Shown one piece after another: positions 7,555 through 16,818 of a stretch of 64,000 nucleotides of DNA. The translations under genes were made by a program, and so were the position numbers. A model generated the notes under the pieces. The model saw only the letters and a program-made list of their open reading frames with translations, searched no databases and was not told the DNA's origin. Origin of the DNA: Novosphingobium pentaromativorans US6-1. GTDB taxonomy: Bacteria > Pseudomonadota > Alphaproteobacteria > Sphingomonadales > Sphingomonadaceae. The first letter of the stretch is position 1. Every line of letters starts with the position of its first letter. The stretch lies in the NCBI RefSeq assembly GCF_000767465.1, contig NZ_CP009291.1, forward strand, positions 744,001 through 808,000, written 5' to 3'.

Positions 7555-10313
7555 TCTCCGGCTTCCGGAGCCTCGGGGGCTTCCGGTGCCTCCGGCGCTG
7601 CGCCGTCTGCCACGTCAACTGCCTCGCCGAGTACTTCGTCTTCTTCGCTGGCCTCGTCGAGGCGCACGGCACTGACGACGTGCTCGTTGGCCGAGACATT
7701 GAACAACCTGACACCGGCGGAATTGCGGCCGATTACACGCATGGTTTCCAGCGGCAGGCGGATCAGCTTGGCCTGATCGGTCACCAGCATGAGCTGCTCG
7801 GCCTGGCTGGCCGGGAAGCTTGCCACGACCGGCCCGTTGCGGGCGATATTGTCGATATTGGTGATGCCCTGGCCGCCGCGTCCCGTGCGGCGATATTCGT
7901 AGGCCGAGGACATCTTGCCGTAGCCGTTGGCGCAGACAGTCAGGATGAACTGCTCGCGTTCCTGCAATTCGGCGAAGCGCTCGGCCGAGAGATCCGGTTC
8001 GCCTTCCTTCTCGCCCTTCCACGGAGCGTACCTGAGGTATTCCTCGCGCTCTTCGGATTCGGTGCCGACGCGGTGGAGGATCGACAGCGAAATGACGCGG
8101 TCGTCTCCCTTGAGCGTCATGCCGCGCACGCCGGTGGATGTGCGGCTCGTGAATTCGCGGACCTGATCGCCGGCGAAGCGGATCGCCTTGCCCTGGCGAG
8201 TGGCGAGCAGGACATCGTCGGTCGCCTCGAGGAGGGCCACGCCGATCAGGTGATCGTCGGCATCCTCGTCGAACTTCATCGCGAACTTGCCGTTGGTCGG
8301 AATGTTCGAGAAGGAGTCCATCGAATTGCGGCGGACATTGCCCTTCGAGGTGGCGAAGACGACGGAGAGCTTGCCCCAATCGGCCTCGTCCTCGGGCAGG
8401 GCAAGGACGGTCTGGATCGTCTCGTCCTTGTCGAGTGCCGGAAGCAGGTTGACGATCGGACGGCCGCGCGTGGTCGGACCACCCTCCGGAAGTTTCCAGA
8501 CCTTCAGGCGGTAGACCTTGCCCGCGGTCGAGAAGAACAGGACCGGGTTGTGGGTCGAGGTGACGAACATGGTCGTCACCGCGTCCTCGTCCTTGGTCGC
8601 CATGCCGGCGCGGCCCTTGCCGCCGCGGTTCTGGGCGCGGAACGTCGAGAGCGGCGTGCGCTTGATGTACCCGTCCATGGTGACAGTCACCACCATGTCC
8701 TCGCGCTCGATCAGATCTTCGTCCTCGATCCCGTCGAAGGCGGCGGTGATCTCGGAGACACGTGGGGTCGCGTAGGCATCGCGTACTGCCTGAAGTTCCT
8801 CACGCATCACGTTGTAAAGCTTGATTCTATCGGCGAGGATCGAGAGGTATTCCTCGATCGCAATGGCAAGCTCCTTGAGCTCGTCGCCGATTTCGTCGCG
8901 GCCCAGCGCAGTCAGGCGGTGCAGGCGAAGTTCAAGTATCGCCTTAACTTGCGTCTCGGACAGGCGATAGGACCCGCCATCCTCTTCAGCGCTCGGTTCG
9001 ATTGCCTCGACGAGACGAATGTAGGGCGCGATATCGCCGATCGGCCATTCCTTGGCCAGCAGCTTCGCGCGGGCATCGGCCGGGTTCGACGAACCGCGGA
9101 TCATTGCGACGACTTCGTCGAGGTTCGAAACCGCGACGACGAGGCCGAGCAAGATGTGCGCGCGGTCGCGGGCCTTGTTCAGTTCGTACTTGGTGCGGCG
9201 GGTGATGACCTGCTCGCGGAACTGGATGAAGGCCTGCAGAATATCGCGCAGCGAGAGGATTTCCGGGCGTCCGCCACGGATCGCCAGCATGTTGGCGGCA
9301 AAGTTCGACTGGGCAGGAGTGTTGCGCCAGATCTGGTTGAGCACGACTTCGGGCGAGGCGTCGCGCTTGAGATCGACGACGACGCGCATGCCTTCGCGGC
9401 TCGATTCGTCGCGAATGTCGGAAACACCCTCGATCCGCTTGTCCTTGGCAGCCTCGGCGATTTTCTCGACGAGGTTGGACTTGCCGACCTGGTAGGGAAT
9501 CGAGGTCAGCACGATCGAGCGACGGTCGCCGCGGGCTTCCTCAATCTGGTGGCGGCAACGCATCATGATCGAGCCGCGACCGGTCATCGCAGCGTTGCGC
9601 GCGCCGCCCTGGCCGAGGATCAGCGGAGCGGTCGGGAAATCCGGCCCCGGAATGATCTGGAACAGTTCTTCCGAGGTGATGCCCGGATTGTCCATCATCG
9701 CGAAGCAGCCGTCGATCACTTCGCCCAGATTGTGCGGAGGGATATTCGTGGCCATGCCGACCGCGATGCCGCCGGCGCCGTTGACCAGCAGGTTCGGATA
9801 GCGTGCGGGCAGGACCTGCGGCTCGTTCTCCGCCCCGTCGTAGTTGGGCTGGAAGTCGACCGTATCCTTGTCGATGTCCGCCAGCAGCGCATCGGCCACC
9901 TTGGCAAGGCGCGCCTCGGTATAACGCATCGATGCCGGCGGATCGGGGTCCATCGAGCCGAAGTTGCCCTGGCCGTCGATCAACGGCAGGCGCATCGACC
10001 AGTCCTGCGTCATGCGCGCCAGCGCGTCGTAGATCGCGGCGTCACCATGGGGGTGATACTTACCCATGGTGTCACCGACGATACGCGCCGACTTGCGGTA
10101 GGCCTTGCCGGAAACGAACCCGTTTTCGTGGCTGGTCCACAGGATGCGACGATGCACCGGCTTGAGGCCGTCCCGCACGTCGGGAAGCGCGCGGCTCACG
10201 ATCACGCTCATCGCGTAATCGAGATAGCTCGTCTTCATTTCATCGACGATGTCGATGCGGGTGTACTCACCCTCGGGGCCGGTATGTTCTAGAGTGTCGA
10301 TGTCGTCGCTCAC
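7551..10313 (-). CDS. gyrA: DNA gyrase subunit A
   Basis: DNA-cleaving subunit of gyrase. 920 aa, with the winged-helix/tower breakage region, catalytic tyrosine Tyr131 (in RYTEARL) and a C-terminal beta-pinwheel with the GyrA-box variant QNRGGKG near residue 557. In the quinolone-determining region HPHGDAAIYD, the position equivalent to E. coli Ser83 is Ala92, while the Asp87 equivalent (Asp96) is kept. The protein ends in an acidic repeat of PEA units. GTG start at 10313, with no strong ribosome-binding site visible. The DUF952 gene overlaps its stop. Confidence 0.97.
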   Translation of the reverse strand: MSDDIDTLEHTGPEGEYTRIDIVDEMKTSYLDYAMSVIVSRALPDVRDGLKPVHRRILWTSHENGFVSGKAYRKSARIVGDTMGKYHPHGDAAIYDALARMTQDWSMRLPLIDGQGNFGSMDPDPPASMRYTEARLAKVADALLADIDKDTVDFQPNYDGAENEPQVLPARYPNLLVNGAGGIAVGMATNIPPHNLGEVIDGCFAMMDNPGITSEELFQIIPGPDFPTAPLILGQGGARNAAMTGRGSIMMRCRHQIEEARGDRRSIVLTSIPYQVGKSNLVEKIAEAAKDKRIEGVSDIRDESSREGMRVVVDLKRDASPEVVLNQIWRNTPAQSNFAANMLAIRGGRPEILSLRDILQAFIQFREQVITRRTKYELNKARDRAHILLGLVVAVSNLDEVVAMIRGSSNPADARAKLLAKEWPIGDIAPYIRLVEAIEPSAEEDGGSYRLSETQVKAILELRLHRLTALGRDEIGDELKELAIAIEEYLSILADRIKLYNVMREELQAVRDAYATPRVSEITAAFDGIEDEDLIEREDMVVTVTMDGYIKRTPLSTFRAQNRGGKGRAGMATKDEDAVTTMFVTSTHNPVLFFSTAGKVYRLKVWKLPEGGPTTRGRPIVNLLPALDKDETIQTVLALPEDEADWGKLSVVFATSKGNVRRNSMDSFSNIPTNGKFAMKFDEDADDHLIGVALLEATDDVLLATRQGKAIRFAGDQVREFTSRTSTGVRGMTLKGDDRVISLSILHRVGTESEEREEYLRYAPWKGEKEGEPDLSAERFAELQEREQFILTVCANGYGKMSSAYEYRRTGRGGQGITNIDNIARNGPVVASFPASQAEQLMLVTDQAKLIRLPLETMRVIGRNSAGVRLFNVSANEHVVSAVRLDEASEEDEVLGEAVDVADGAAPEAPEAPEAPEAGE

Positions 10314-10649
10314 GCGCTGTGTCGTTCGTTGCTTCGATGAGAAAGGTGATGTTCGGCACTAGGACATGCGCCAGGCGAATGCCACTGAAACAGCCCGTGC
10401 GAAGGCGCTGAGTGCATCTTTTTCCACACTTATGGGTTGAAACGCCCTGAGGACGGTGCGGGCGCGTGGCGGGCCTGCCTTAACGCTTGCGGCGAAACGC
10501 ATTCAAACAGCGTTCAGCGGCGGCTCTCTAGGTGGAAAGCGAGGTTGCCAAAGGCGCATTTCCCCGTCAGTACCTGCGCCGTGCATTTTCGAGACCCCGC
10601 TTGAGGGTGTGGGTCACTGTGTCTGATGACTTGAGAGGAGTTGGCCTTT
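10314..10649. other. 336-bp divergent intergenic region between gyrA and a secreted TPR-type gene
   Basis: Must hold both divergent promoters. I could not place convincing -35/-10 boxes. No RNA gene, repeat or small coding frame with a good ribosome-binding site was recognised. The only clear signal is GAGAGGAG at about 10633-10640, serving the downstream start at 10650. Confidence 0.5.
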
Positions 10650-12029
10650 ATGGCTCGCAAGTTCCTGATTTCCCGAGTTGCCCTCGCGATGGCGCTCGCC
10701 GGTGGCATGGCTGTCGCTGCTGCCCCGACCACGGTTGCCGCAAAAGAAAAGAAGGCAGCCAAGGCTTCTTTCTCGAAGGAATATGCAGCCGTTGCGGCCG
10801 AAATCGACAAGACGGTCACCGAAGCGCAGAACGATCCTGCGGTGAAGGCCGCTTCGGACAAGGCGCGTGCCGCCAAGACCGACGCCGAGATGGCCGCCGC
10901 CCGTGCCGAGGTGGACGCCGCGATGGGTGGCATCCTGGCCAAGCTCAAAGCCGCCGATGCAGCCGCGACCGAGCCGCTCGACAAGCTCAAGCAGGGTGAA
11001 CTCACCCGCAACGTCGGCATCTTCATGAGTGATGTCGGCATGCAGCACCGGGGCCTGGTGATGATGGCCGAAAGCGGCGCGATGAGCCCAGAGAGCGCTG
11101 GCCAGGTCCAGTATCTCGCCGGTGTCACGGCCTATCAGGGCCAGCAGTACGCCGAAGCGGCGCGCTGGCTTCAGGCTGCGTACGATGGCGGTTACCGCGA
11201 TCCGCAGGGCATGCTCCAGGCCGTTCTCGCCGACTCGTACAAGCGTTCCAACAACCCGCAGGCGGCCCTGGCCATCGTGCACAAGGAACTGGAAGCGGCC
11301 AAGGCGAGCGGTGCCAAGCCGAACGAGACTTCGATCCGCACCGCGCTGCAGGCTGCCTACGACGCCAAGCAGCTCGCGCCGTCGGCTGACTACGCCGCGA
11401 TGCTCGGCCAGTACTATCCGCAGCCCGATAGCTGGAACGCCGCGATCTCGGTTGTTCGCCAGCTAGCCTCGCTGCCCGGCAAGGAAAACCTCGACCTGAT
11501 GCGCCTGATGTATGTGACGGGCGCAATGAAGGACAAGCGCGACTATCTCGAGTACATCGAGAACGTCGATCCGCGCGCCTATCCGGGCGAAGCGCTCAAG
11601 ATCATGAATGACGGCATTTCTAAGGGCAAGCTCAGCACGGCCGATCTTGCCGGCGAAAAGGCCAACACCGAATCGCGCGTGTCGGCCGACAAGGCCTCGC
11701 TCGCCGCTCAGGAGCGCGACGCGATGAAGCCGGGTGCCACCGGGGCCACGCTGGCCGGGACCGGCGACGTCTTCCTCAGCTACGACCAGCCCGCCAAGGC
11801 AGAGACTTTCTACACCATGGCGATGGGCAAGCCGGGCGTCGACGCCAATGCAGTCGCGATGCACCTCGGTATGGCGCAGGCGCTGCAGGGCAAGTACGCC
11901 GAGGCGCAGGCCAACTTCGCCAAGGTGAGCGGTTCGCGTGCTCCCGTCGCCAAGCTGTGGACGGCCTATGCTGCGAGCAAGACGACCCCGGCGGCCGCTC
12001 CGGCGGCTGCAGCGGCACCGCAGTCCTGA
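10650..12029 (+). CDS. Secreted TPR-type repeat protein of unknown function
   Basis: 459 aa. The start at 10650 follows a strong GAGAGGAG by 9 bases; an upstream TTG at 10641 is unlikely. Residues 1-~32 form a signal peptide (ALAMALAGGMAVAAA). The mature part is helical and Ala-rich, with tetratricopeptide-like pairs such as YLAGVTAYQGQQYAEAARWL and HLGMAQALQGKYAEAQANF, and a Pro/Ala tail. Probably a periplasmic scaffold. The family is common in sphingomonads to my knowledge but unnamed. A strong terminator follows. Confidence 0.75.
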   Translation: MARKFLISRVALAMALAGGMAVAAAPTTVAAKEKKAAKASFSKEYAAVAAEIDKTVTEAQNDPAVKAASDKARAAKTDAEMAAARAEVDAAMGGILAKLKAADAAATEPLDKLKQGELTRNVGIFMSDVGMQHRGLVMMAESGAMSPESAGQVQYLAGVTAYQGQQYAEAARWLQAAYDGGYRDPQGMLQAVLADSYKRSNNPQAALAIVHKELEAAKASGAKPNETSIRTALQAAYDAKQLAPSADYAAMLGQYYPQPDSWNAAISVVRQLASLPGKENLDLMRLMYVTGAMKDKRDYLEYIENVDPRAYPGEALKIMNDGISKGKLSTADLAGEKANTESRVSADKASLAAQERDAMKPGATGATLAGTGDVFLSYDQPAKAETFYTMAMGKPGVDANAVAMHLGMAQALQGKYAEAQANFAKVSGSRAPVAKLWTAYAASKTTPAAAPAAAAAPQS

Positions 12030-12075
12030 TCGGATCCGGGCCGCTTCCGGGCGGCCCCTCCATCACGCAAAAAAA

Positions 12076-12109
12076 GGGGCGCCGGATCGATCGATCCGGC
12101 GCCCTTTTT
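12076..12109 (+). terminator. Bidirectional terminator, perfect 28-bp palindrome
   Basis: Bases 12077-12104 form a perfect 28-bp inverted repeat with an A tract before and five T residues after, so it can end transcription of the TPR-type gene (+) and of the convergent carbonic anhydrase gene (-). Confidence 0.9.
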
Positions 12110-12177
12110 CAGTGGCCCTGTCCGTCTCCTGTCCCCGAGTGGACAACGAATGTCCACCGGGGGCAATGGCGCAATTC

Positions 12178-12831
12178 TCAGGAAACCGCTTCGAACTTGC
12201 CGGTTTCGCCATCCATCAGGTGCAGGATACCGTCGGATATCGCAAAGTAGGCCCCGCGCAGGGTCAATTCGCCGCTCTTCACCTTGCGGCGCACGCACGG
12301 GAAGGTCATCAGGTTGTCGAGGCTGACCTTGACGGCAGCTTGTTCCATCTGGCGCTCGGCAGGCCGCCCCTCGGTACCGAACTCGTCGGCGACTGGGCCG
12401 CGTGCTTCGTCGAGCAGCGAGATCCAGTTGGCGACGAAACCGCCTTCGCCCGGCTCGTTGCCGTGCAGTTCCTGGGTCAACGCGGCCTTGCAGCCGCCGC
12501 ACATGCCGTGGCCCATGACCACGACTTCCTTGACCTTGAGCACCTGCACCGCGAATTCGAGTGCTGCCGAAACGCCGTGATGTCCGGGAGTAGTTTCGAA
12601 CGGAGGCACGAGAGCGGCGACGTTGCGTACGACGAAGATCTCGCCGGGATCGACATCGAAGATCTGCGAGGGATCGACGCGGCTGTCCGAGCAGGCGATG
12701 ATCATGACTTCCGGCTGCTGGCCTTCGCGCAGGCGTTCCCAGCGTTCGCGATTGGGGGTCCAGCCGGTCTGGCGAAAGCGGCGATAGCCGTCGAGAAGGT
12801 GGTCGAGGACATGATCACTGGTTTCGGTCAT
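12178..12831 (-). CDS. Beta-class carbonic anhydrase
   Basis: Zinc enzyme interconverting CO2 and bicarbonate. 217 aa from the ATG at 12831, which has AAGGAG 6 bases upstream; longer starts lack this. Expected zinc ligands are Cys47 and Asp49 (in CSDSR), His108 and Cys111 (in HGMCGGC), and the Asp49-Arg51 dyad is intact. Cytoplasmic, no signal peptide. Divergent from lipA. Confidence 0.95.
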   Translation of the reverse strand: MTETSDHVLDHLLDGYRRFRQTGWTPNRERWERLREGQQPEVMIIACSDSRVDPSQIFDVDPGEIFVVRNVAALVPPFETTPGHHGVSAALEFAVQVLKVKEVVVMGHGMCGGCKAALTQELHGNEPGEGGFVANWISLLDEARGPVADEFGTEGRPAERQMEQAAVKVSLDNLMTFPCVRRKVKSGELTLRGAYFAISDGILHLMDGETGKFEAVS

Positions 12832-12914
12832 GGGGAGCTCCTTGTTTACGCCCGCATCCCATAAACGGGATATTCGGGCTGGCAAGGGCGCAAACTTGAG
12901 ACTATCTGGGCCCC

Positions 12915-13853
12915 ATGAACGATCTTTCTTCTGTTCCGCAGTCCGAACCGAAACCCGAGCGGCAGCGCAAGCCGGATTGGATCCGGGTCAAGGCGCCGAC
13001 GAGCAAGGGCTACGGCGAAACCCGCCAGCTCATGCGGGATCTCAAGCTCAACACCGTGTGCGAAGAAGCGGCTTGCCCCAATATCGGCGAGTGCTGGACC
13101 AAGAAGCATGCGACGGTCATGATCCTGGGCGACACCTGTACGCGCGCCTGCGCGTTCTGCAACGTCAAGACCGGGATGCCCGGCCGGGTCGATGTGGATG
13201 AGCCGGCGCACGTCGCCGAGGCGGCTGCCAAGCTGGGTCTGGAACACATCGTCATTACCTCGGTGGACCGCGACGACTTGCCCGACGGCGGTGCCAGCCA
13301 GTTCGTCAAGGTGATCGAGGAACTGCGCAAGAACACGCCTTCGACCACCATCGAGATCCTGACCCCGGATTTCCGCGGCAAGATGCGTCCGGCGGTGGAA
13401 GCGATCGTGACTGCGCGTCCCGACGTCTACAACCACAACCTCGAAACGGTGCCTAGGCTCTACCCGACGATCCGTCCGGGAGCGCGCTACTACGCCTCGC
13501 TTCGCCTGCTCGAGGAAGTGAAGAACCACGACCCCTCGATCTTCACCAAGTCGGGCGTGATGCTCGGCCTGGGTGAGGAGCGCCTCGAAGTGCACCAGGT
13601 CATGGACGACATGCGCAGCGCCGACATCGACTTCCTCACCATGGGGCAGTATCTGCGGCCGACGCCCAAGCATGCCGAGGTGAAGGAATTCGTCACGCCG
13701 CAGGCCTTTAACGCCTATGGCGCCATCGCGCGGGCAAAGGGCTTCCTGCAGGTAGCCGCGTCGCCGCTGACCCGGTCGAGCTATCACGCTGGTGAGGACT
13801 TCGCCGAAATGCGGGCGGCACGCGAAGCAAGGCTGGCCAAGGGCCGCAAGTAA
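12915..13853 (+). CDS. lipA: Lipoyl synthase
   Basis: Radical-SAM enzyme that inserts two sulfurs into protein-bound octanoyl groups, here including the lipoyl domains of pdhB and pdhC in this window. 312 aa. The auxiliary cluster cysteines are Cys49, Cys54 and Cys60 (CX4CX5C) and the radical-SAM cluster is Cys75, Cys79 and Cys82 (CX3CX2C). The C-terminal [12 protein letters not shown] contains the RSSY motif with the cluster-ligating serine. Its stop overlaps a tiny frame (TAATG), and ratA follows 40 bases later. Confidence 0.97.
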   Translation: MNDLSSVPQSEPKPERQRKPDWIRVKAPTSKGYGETRQLMRDLKLNTVCEEAACPNIGECWTKKHATVMILGDTCTRACAFCNVKTGMPGRVDVDEPAHVAEAAAKLGLEHIVITSVDRDDLPDGGASQFVKVIEELRKNTPSTTIEILTPDFRGKMRPAVEAIVTARPDVYNHNLETVPRLYPTIRPGARYYASLRLLEEVKNHDPSIFTKSGVMLGLGEERLEVHQVMDDMRSADIDFLTMGQYLRPTPKHAEVKEFVTPQAFNAYGAIARAKGFLQVAASPLTRSSYHAGEDFAEMRAAREARLAKGRK

Positions 13854-13893
13854 TGTCCCGCGCAGACAATGCCATGACGGGCGAGGCCTGAAC

Positions 13894-14340
13894 GTGCCCG
13901 GAATCCACGAAGTCCACCGGTTACCTTACAGCGCCGAGCAGATGTTCGATCTGGTCGCCGATGTCGGGCGCTACCAGGAATTCCTGCCCTGGGTGGTCGC
14001 CACCCGGGTCAAGTCGGACAACGGCAGCGAAATGGTCGCCGACATGCTGGTCGGCTTCAAGGCCCTGCGCGAGAAGTTCACGTCGCGGGTCGAGAAGCGG
14101 CGGGCAGAGGAGATCAAGGTCCACTACGTCGATGGACCGATGCGCGATCTCGACAATGTCTGGCGTTTCCATCCGGTCGATGCGAACAGCTGCGATATCG
14201 AGTTCGACGTGCGCTTCTCGTTCCGCAATGCGCTGTTCGAGAAGCTCGCCGGACAGTACTTCGACAAGGCTTTTCGCAAGATGGTCGCGGCTTTCGAGAC
14301 CCGGGCCCACGAGCTTTACGGCGAGCCCCAGGCATCCTGA
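13894..14340 (+). CDS. RatA/Coq10-family START-like lipid-binding protein
   Basis: 148-aa SRPBCC-fold protein. The start region PGIHEVHRLPYSAEQMFDLVADVGRYQEFLPWV is typical of RatA/COQ10 proteins, which bind ubiquinone and support respiration; some relatives are called ribosome association toxin RatA. The GTG at 13894 is the only in-frame start that gives the family N-terminus, and GAGG lies ~8 bases upstream. It directly follows lipA, a common alphaproteobacterial order, and is probably co-transcribed. The ubiquinone role is the more likely one here. Confidence 0.85.
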   Translation: MPGIHEVHRLPYSAEQMFDLVADVGRYQEFLPWVVATRVKSDNGSEMVADMLVGFKALREKFTSRVEKRRAEEIKVHYVDGPMRDLDNVWRFHPVDANSCDIEFDVRFSFRNALFEKLAGQYFDKAFRKMVAAFETRAHELYGEPQAS

Positions 14341-14435
14341 GGTTACGAAAAGTAACTTAAGTTACAAAAGGTGATCAATTTGCGTTACCTAAAGTGACTC
14401 ACTGGCTCCACTGAATAACTTTAGGTAACCGAAAT
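14341..14435. repeat. Low-GC GTTAC/GTAAC repeat block between convergent ratA and cinA
   Basis: GTTAC or its complement GTAAC occurs five times (14342, 14352, 14361, 14384 and 14425). Bases 14352-14365 are a perfect 14-bp palindrome flanked by AAAA on both sides. Bases 14384-14395 and 14418-14429 form a perfect 12-bp inverted repeat around a 22-nt loop. Visibly AT-rich compared with the rest of the window. May end transcription on both strands or bind a protein. No T tract follows the long stem on either strand. Confidence 0.7.
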
Positions 14436-14462
14436 GTCTGCAGGCCGCAGGCATCCGCGGCT

Positions 14463-14972
14463 TCAGTCGACCTTCGGGAGCAAGAGTTCGAGAGCGACGA
14501 TGGCCGCCTGATGCCGGATCTCGGCGCGGGTCTTGCCTTCGATCAGCTTCTGTTCGGCGTTGACTTCCTCCTCGCCGCGAATGGCGCAGGCGAAGACGAC
14601 GGTTCCGACCGGCTTCATGTCAGAGCCACCTTCCGGACCCGCAACGCCGCTGATGGCGACTGCTATATCGGCCCGGCTCTCGCGGATCGCACCTTGTGCC
14701 ATGGCCCAGGCGGTTGCGGGCGAAACGGCGCCGAAGGTTTCGAGAATGTCGTCCTGGACGCCGAGCAGCTCCTGCTTGGATTCGTTCGAATAGGTCACGA
14801 ACCCGCGGTCGAGCACTGCGGACGAACCGGGGACTTCGGTCAATGCCGCGCAGACAAGTCCGCCCGTGCAGCTCTCGGCAAGGGCGACCATACGCCCGAT
14901 CGCCTTGTTCTCGGTTATGACGCGCTCTGCGAGATCGTAGAGGTCTTGCGGAAAAAGTACGTTCTTGCCCAT
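14463..14972 (-). CDS. CinA-family nicotinamide-nucleotide amidohydrolase (PncC)
   Basis: 169 aa, the stand-alone C-terminal CinA domain that deamidates NMN to nicotinate mononucleotide for NAD recycling. Conserved blocks ALAESCTGGLV, VTYSNESKQELLGV and ISGVAGPEGG are all present. The ATG at 14972 sits one base after the stop of the upstream secreted-protein gene, so the two are coupled. Last gene of the ispDF - secreted protein - cinA run. Confidence 0.9.
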   Translation of the reverse strand: MGKNVLFPQDLYDLAERVITENKAIGRMVALAESCTGGLVCAALTEVPGSSAVLDRGFVTYSNESKQELLGVQDDILETFGAVSPATAWAMAQGAIRESRADIAVAISGVAGPEGGSDMKPVGTVVFACAIRGEEEVNAEQKLIEGKTRAEIRHQAAIVALELLLPKVD

Positions 14973-14973
14973 G

Positions 14974-15543
14974 TCAGCTCTCACAGATGGCAAAGCCGCC
15001 AAGGCTTGCCGGCTTGTCGGCGGCCTGCGCGGCGCTTCGGCCCGCTTGCGCGCCGATTTCGACGAACAGCGCTATCAGGCCAGCGGTATTCTCGGGCGGA
15101 AGCGGGGACAGCAGGTCCAGCGCAAGATCGATCTTGTCGCACGATTTGAGTTTGATGTTCTGCTCAACCATCCCTTCGACGGCGATATCGACCATCGGCC
15201 GCAGCGACTCATCGGGAAGCTTGCGGGTGAGTTCACCGAACTGCGCGTCTTTTGCACTGCTCAGTTTCAGGAAGGCAGCACGCGCATCGGGCCAGTACCG
15301 GCTCTTCTGCACGGCGTACCGCGCCTGCAGTTCCGCGCCGTGGGTCCGCAGATAGGAACTGGCGGGCAACTGCGATTGACACCGCTTACCTGTCCCGCTG
15401 ATGACCTGCGGCAGGGCGTAAGTCAGCAGCGAGCGGGCCTCGGTCTTGCTCAGGCAGACGGGCTGCGCGGCTGCGGCCATGCCCGGAGCAAGGGCCAGCA
15501 TCGTTGCCATCACGCTCACCGCAGCTTTCGTACCTTTTCTCAT
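14974..15543 (-). CDS. Secreted protein of unknown function
   Basis: 189 aa from the ATG at 15543 with AAGGGA just upstream. A clear signal peptide (residues 1-~25, ending AAAA) is followed by a helical domain with four cysteines in the mature part (PVCLS, GKRCQ, KSCDK, FAICES), possibly paired as disulfides. I do not recognise the family. It lies 10 bases after ispDF and 1 base before cinA on the same strand, so it is co-expressed, without an obvious functional link. Confidence 0.75.
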   Translation of the reverse strand: MRKGTKAAVSVMATMLALAPGMAAAAQPVCLSKTEARSLLTYALPQVISGTGKRCQSQLPASSYLRTHGAELQARYAVQKSRYWPDARAAFLKLSSAKDAQFGELTRKLPDESLRPMVDIAVEGMVEQNIKLKSCDKIDLALDLLSPLPPENTAGLIALFVEIGAQAGRSAAQAADKPASLGGFAICES

Positions 15544-15553
15544 GATCGTCCCT

Positions 15554-16738
15554 TCACATGCGGCACAGGCAGACGGCGGCCTGCGCGGCAATGCCCTCGG
15601 AGCGCCCGGTGAACCCGAGCTTCTCCGTCGTAGTGGCCTTGACGGCGATCACGGCGGGATCGACGTTCAGTATGTCGGCGAGGCGGGACCGCATGGCATC
15701 GCGGTGCGGTCCGAGCCTCGGTGATTCACATATGATGGTGATGTCAGCATTTCCAAGGCAATAGCCCGCATTGGCTACGAGTTTGCCCGCATGGGTGAGA
15801 AATCGGTCCGACGACACCCCGCGCCACTGCGGATCGCTGGGCGGGAAGTGCTGGCCGATGTCGCCCGCACCGATCGCGCCGAGCAGGGCGTCGACGAGGG
15901 CGTGGATCGCCACGTCGGCGTCGCTATGACCGGACAGGCCGTGGCTGTGCTCGATCCGGATGCCACAGAGCCAGAGTTCCTCGCCTTCGACGAGGCGGTG
16001 GACATCATAGCCCGTCCCGACCCGGACCGGAGGCGCCGAAGGCTGGAAATCGGAGGCGAATGTCAGTTTGTGCAAGGCTTCGTCTCCTTCGACGAGCGCG
16101 ATCTCGACGCCGTGGGCCCGTGCGACCTGGGCGTCGTCACCGGCATTGGAGGCGGCTGTCCAGTTGCGATGGGCTTCCAGTATCTCGGGAAAATGGAAAG
16201 CCTGCGGCGTCTGGACCCGGCGCAGCGCTTCGCGGCGGGCGGGGGCGCCCATCACCGGTCCGGAGGCCCCGTCCTCGCAATGGGCGATGCTGTCCACCAC
16301 GGACAGCACCGGAATAACGGCCTTCGAAACGTCGAGAGCCTCAAGGATTCTGCCAATGACACCAGGGGACAGTGCGGGGCGCGCTGCATCGTGGATGAGG
16401 ACCCGGTCAGGCTTGTCGGCAACCAGGACTTCGAGGCCGAGCCGAACCGATTCCTGCCGTGTTTTGCCGCCGACGGCGAGTTGCACGCCTGCGATGCCGG
16501 ACAGTGCCTGCCGCGCCAGTTCCTCGCCACCGTGCGGGACCATGACGAGGATCGGGGCAAGGCCAGCTTGCGCCAGGGCTTCGACGGAATGGCGCACGAC
16601 TGGCTTGCCGCGCCAGTTCGCAAACTGCTTGGGAAGGGACTGGCCAGCCCTGATTCCCTGGCCGGCAGCAACGACAATGGCCGCGGCGCGAGGGCCTTGC
16701 CCGATGTTAGCGGGAGTGGATGAAGTGTCCTGTGACAT
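15554..16738 (-). CDS. ispDF: Bifunctional MEP cytidylyltransferase / MECDP synthase
   Basis: Fusion of two enzymes of the non-mevalonate isoprenoid pathway: IspD (residues ~17-235; [15 protein letters not shown] nucleotide-binding loop, HDAARP) and IspF (residues ~237-394; metal ligands in GTGYDVHRL and SGHSDADV, ending [19 protein letters not shown]). 394 aa from the ATG at 16738. Such fusions are known in alphaproteobacteria. IspE is not here. Divergent from dusB. Confidence 0.96.
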   Translation of the reverse strand: MSQDTSSTPANIGQGPRAAAIVVAAGQGIRAGQSLPKQFANWRGKPVVRHSVEALAQAGLAPILVMVPHGGEELARQALSGIAGVQLAVGGKTRQESVRLGLEVLVADKPDRVLIHDAARPALSPGVIGRILEALDVSKAVIPVLSVVDSIAHCEDGASGPVMGAPARREALRRVQTPQAFHFPEILEAHRNWTAASNAGDDAQVARAHGVEIALVEGDEALHKLTFASDFQPSAPPVRVGTGYDVHRLVEGEELWLCGIRIEHSHGLSGHSDADVAIHALVDALLGAIGAGDIGQHFPPSDPQWRGVSSDRFLTHAGKLVANAGYCLGNADITIICESPRLGPHRDAMRSRLADILNVDPAVIAVKATTTEKLGFTGRSEGIAAQAAVCLCRM

Positions 16739-16777
16739 CGCGATTGCCGGTAATCGCTTGCCGTGATGAGGGCAATC

Positions 16778-16810
16778 CACTATGCGCTGCCTGTTTTTTA
16801 GGCAGTAGTG
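16778..16810 (+). promoter_or_regulatory. Hairpin directly upstream of dusB
   Basis: CTGCCT (16787-16792) pairs with AGGCAG (16800-16805) around a GTTTTTT loop, and CACTA (16778-16782) pairs with TAGTG (16806-16810) across a 4-nt bulge. It ends 8 bases before the dusB ATG, where no Shine-Dalgarno is visible. Its role is unknown. Confidence 0.5.
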
Positions 16811-16818
16811 CACGTTTT

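Noticed and set aside
7551..7620. Tandem repeat at the 3' end of gyrA as a mobile or CRISPR-like element
   Set aside because: It encodes in-frame PEA units of the GyrA tail; there are no spacers and no flanking repeats.
7392..10292. Very long plus-strand open frame opposite gyrA
   Set aside because: It is the antisense of gyrA in GC-rich DNA, reads as low-complexity His/Arg/Ala-rich protein and has no ribosome-binding site. Similar long shadows lie opposite ntrC, the kinase, the porin, lpd, rnr and proS.
13852..13890. 12-codon frame between lipA and ratA (ATG overlapping the lipA stop)
   Set aside because: Could be a leader peptide, but it has no distinctive residues and the whole gap is only 40 bases; chance is likelier.
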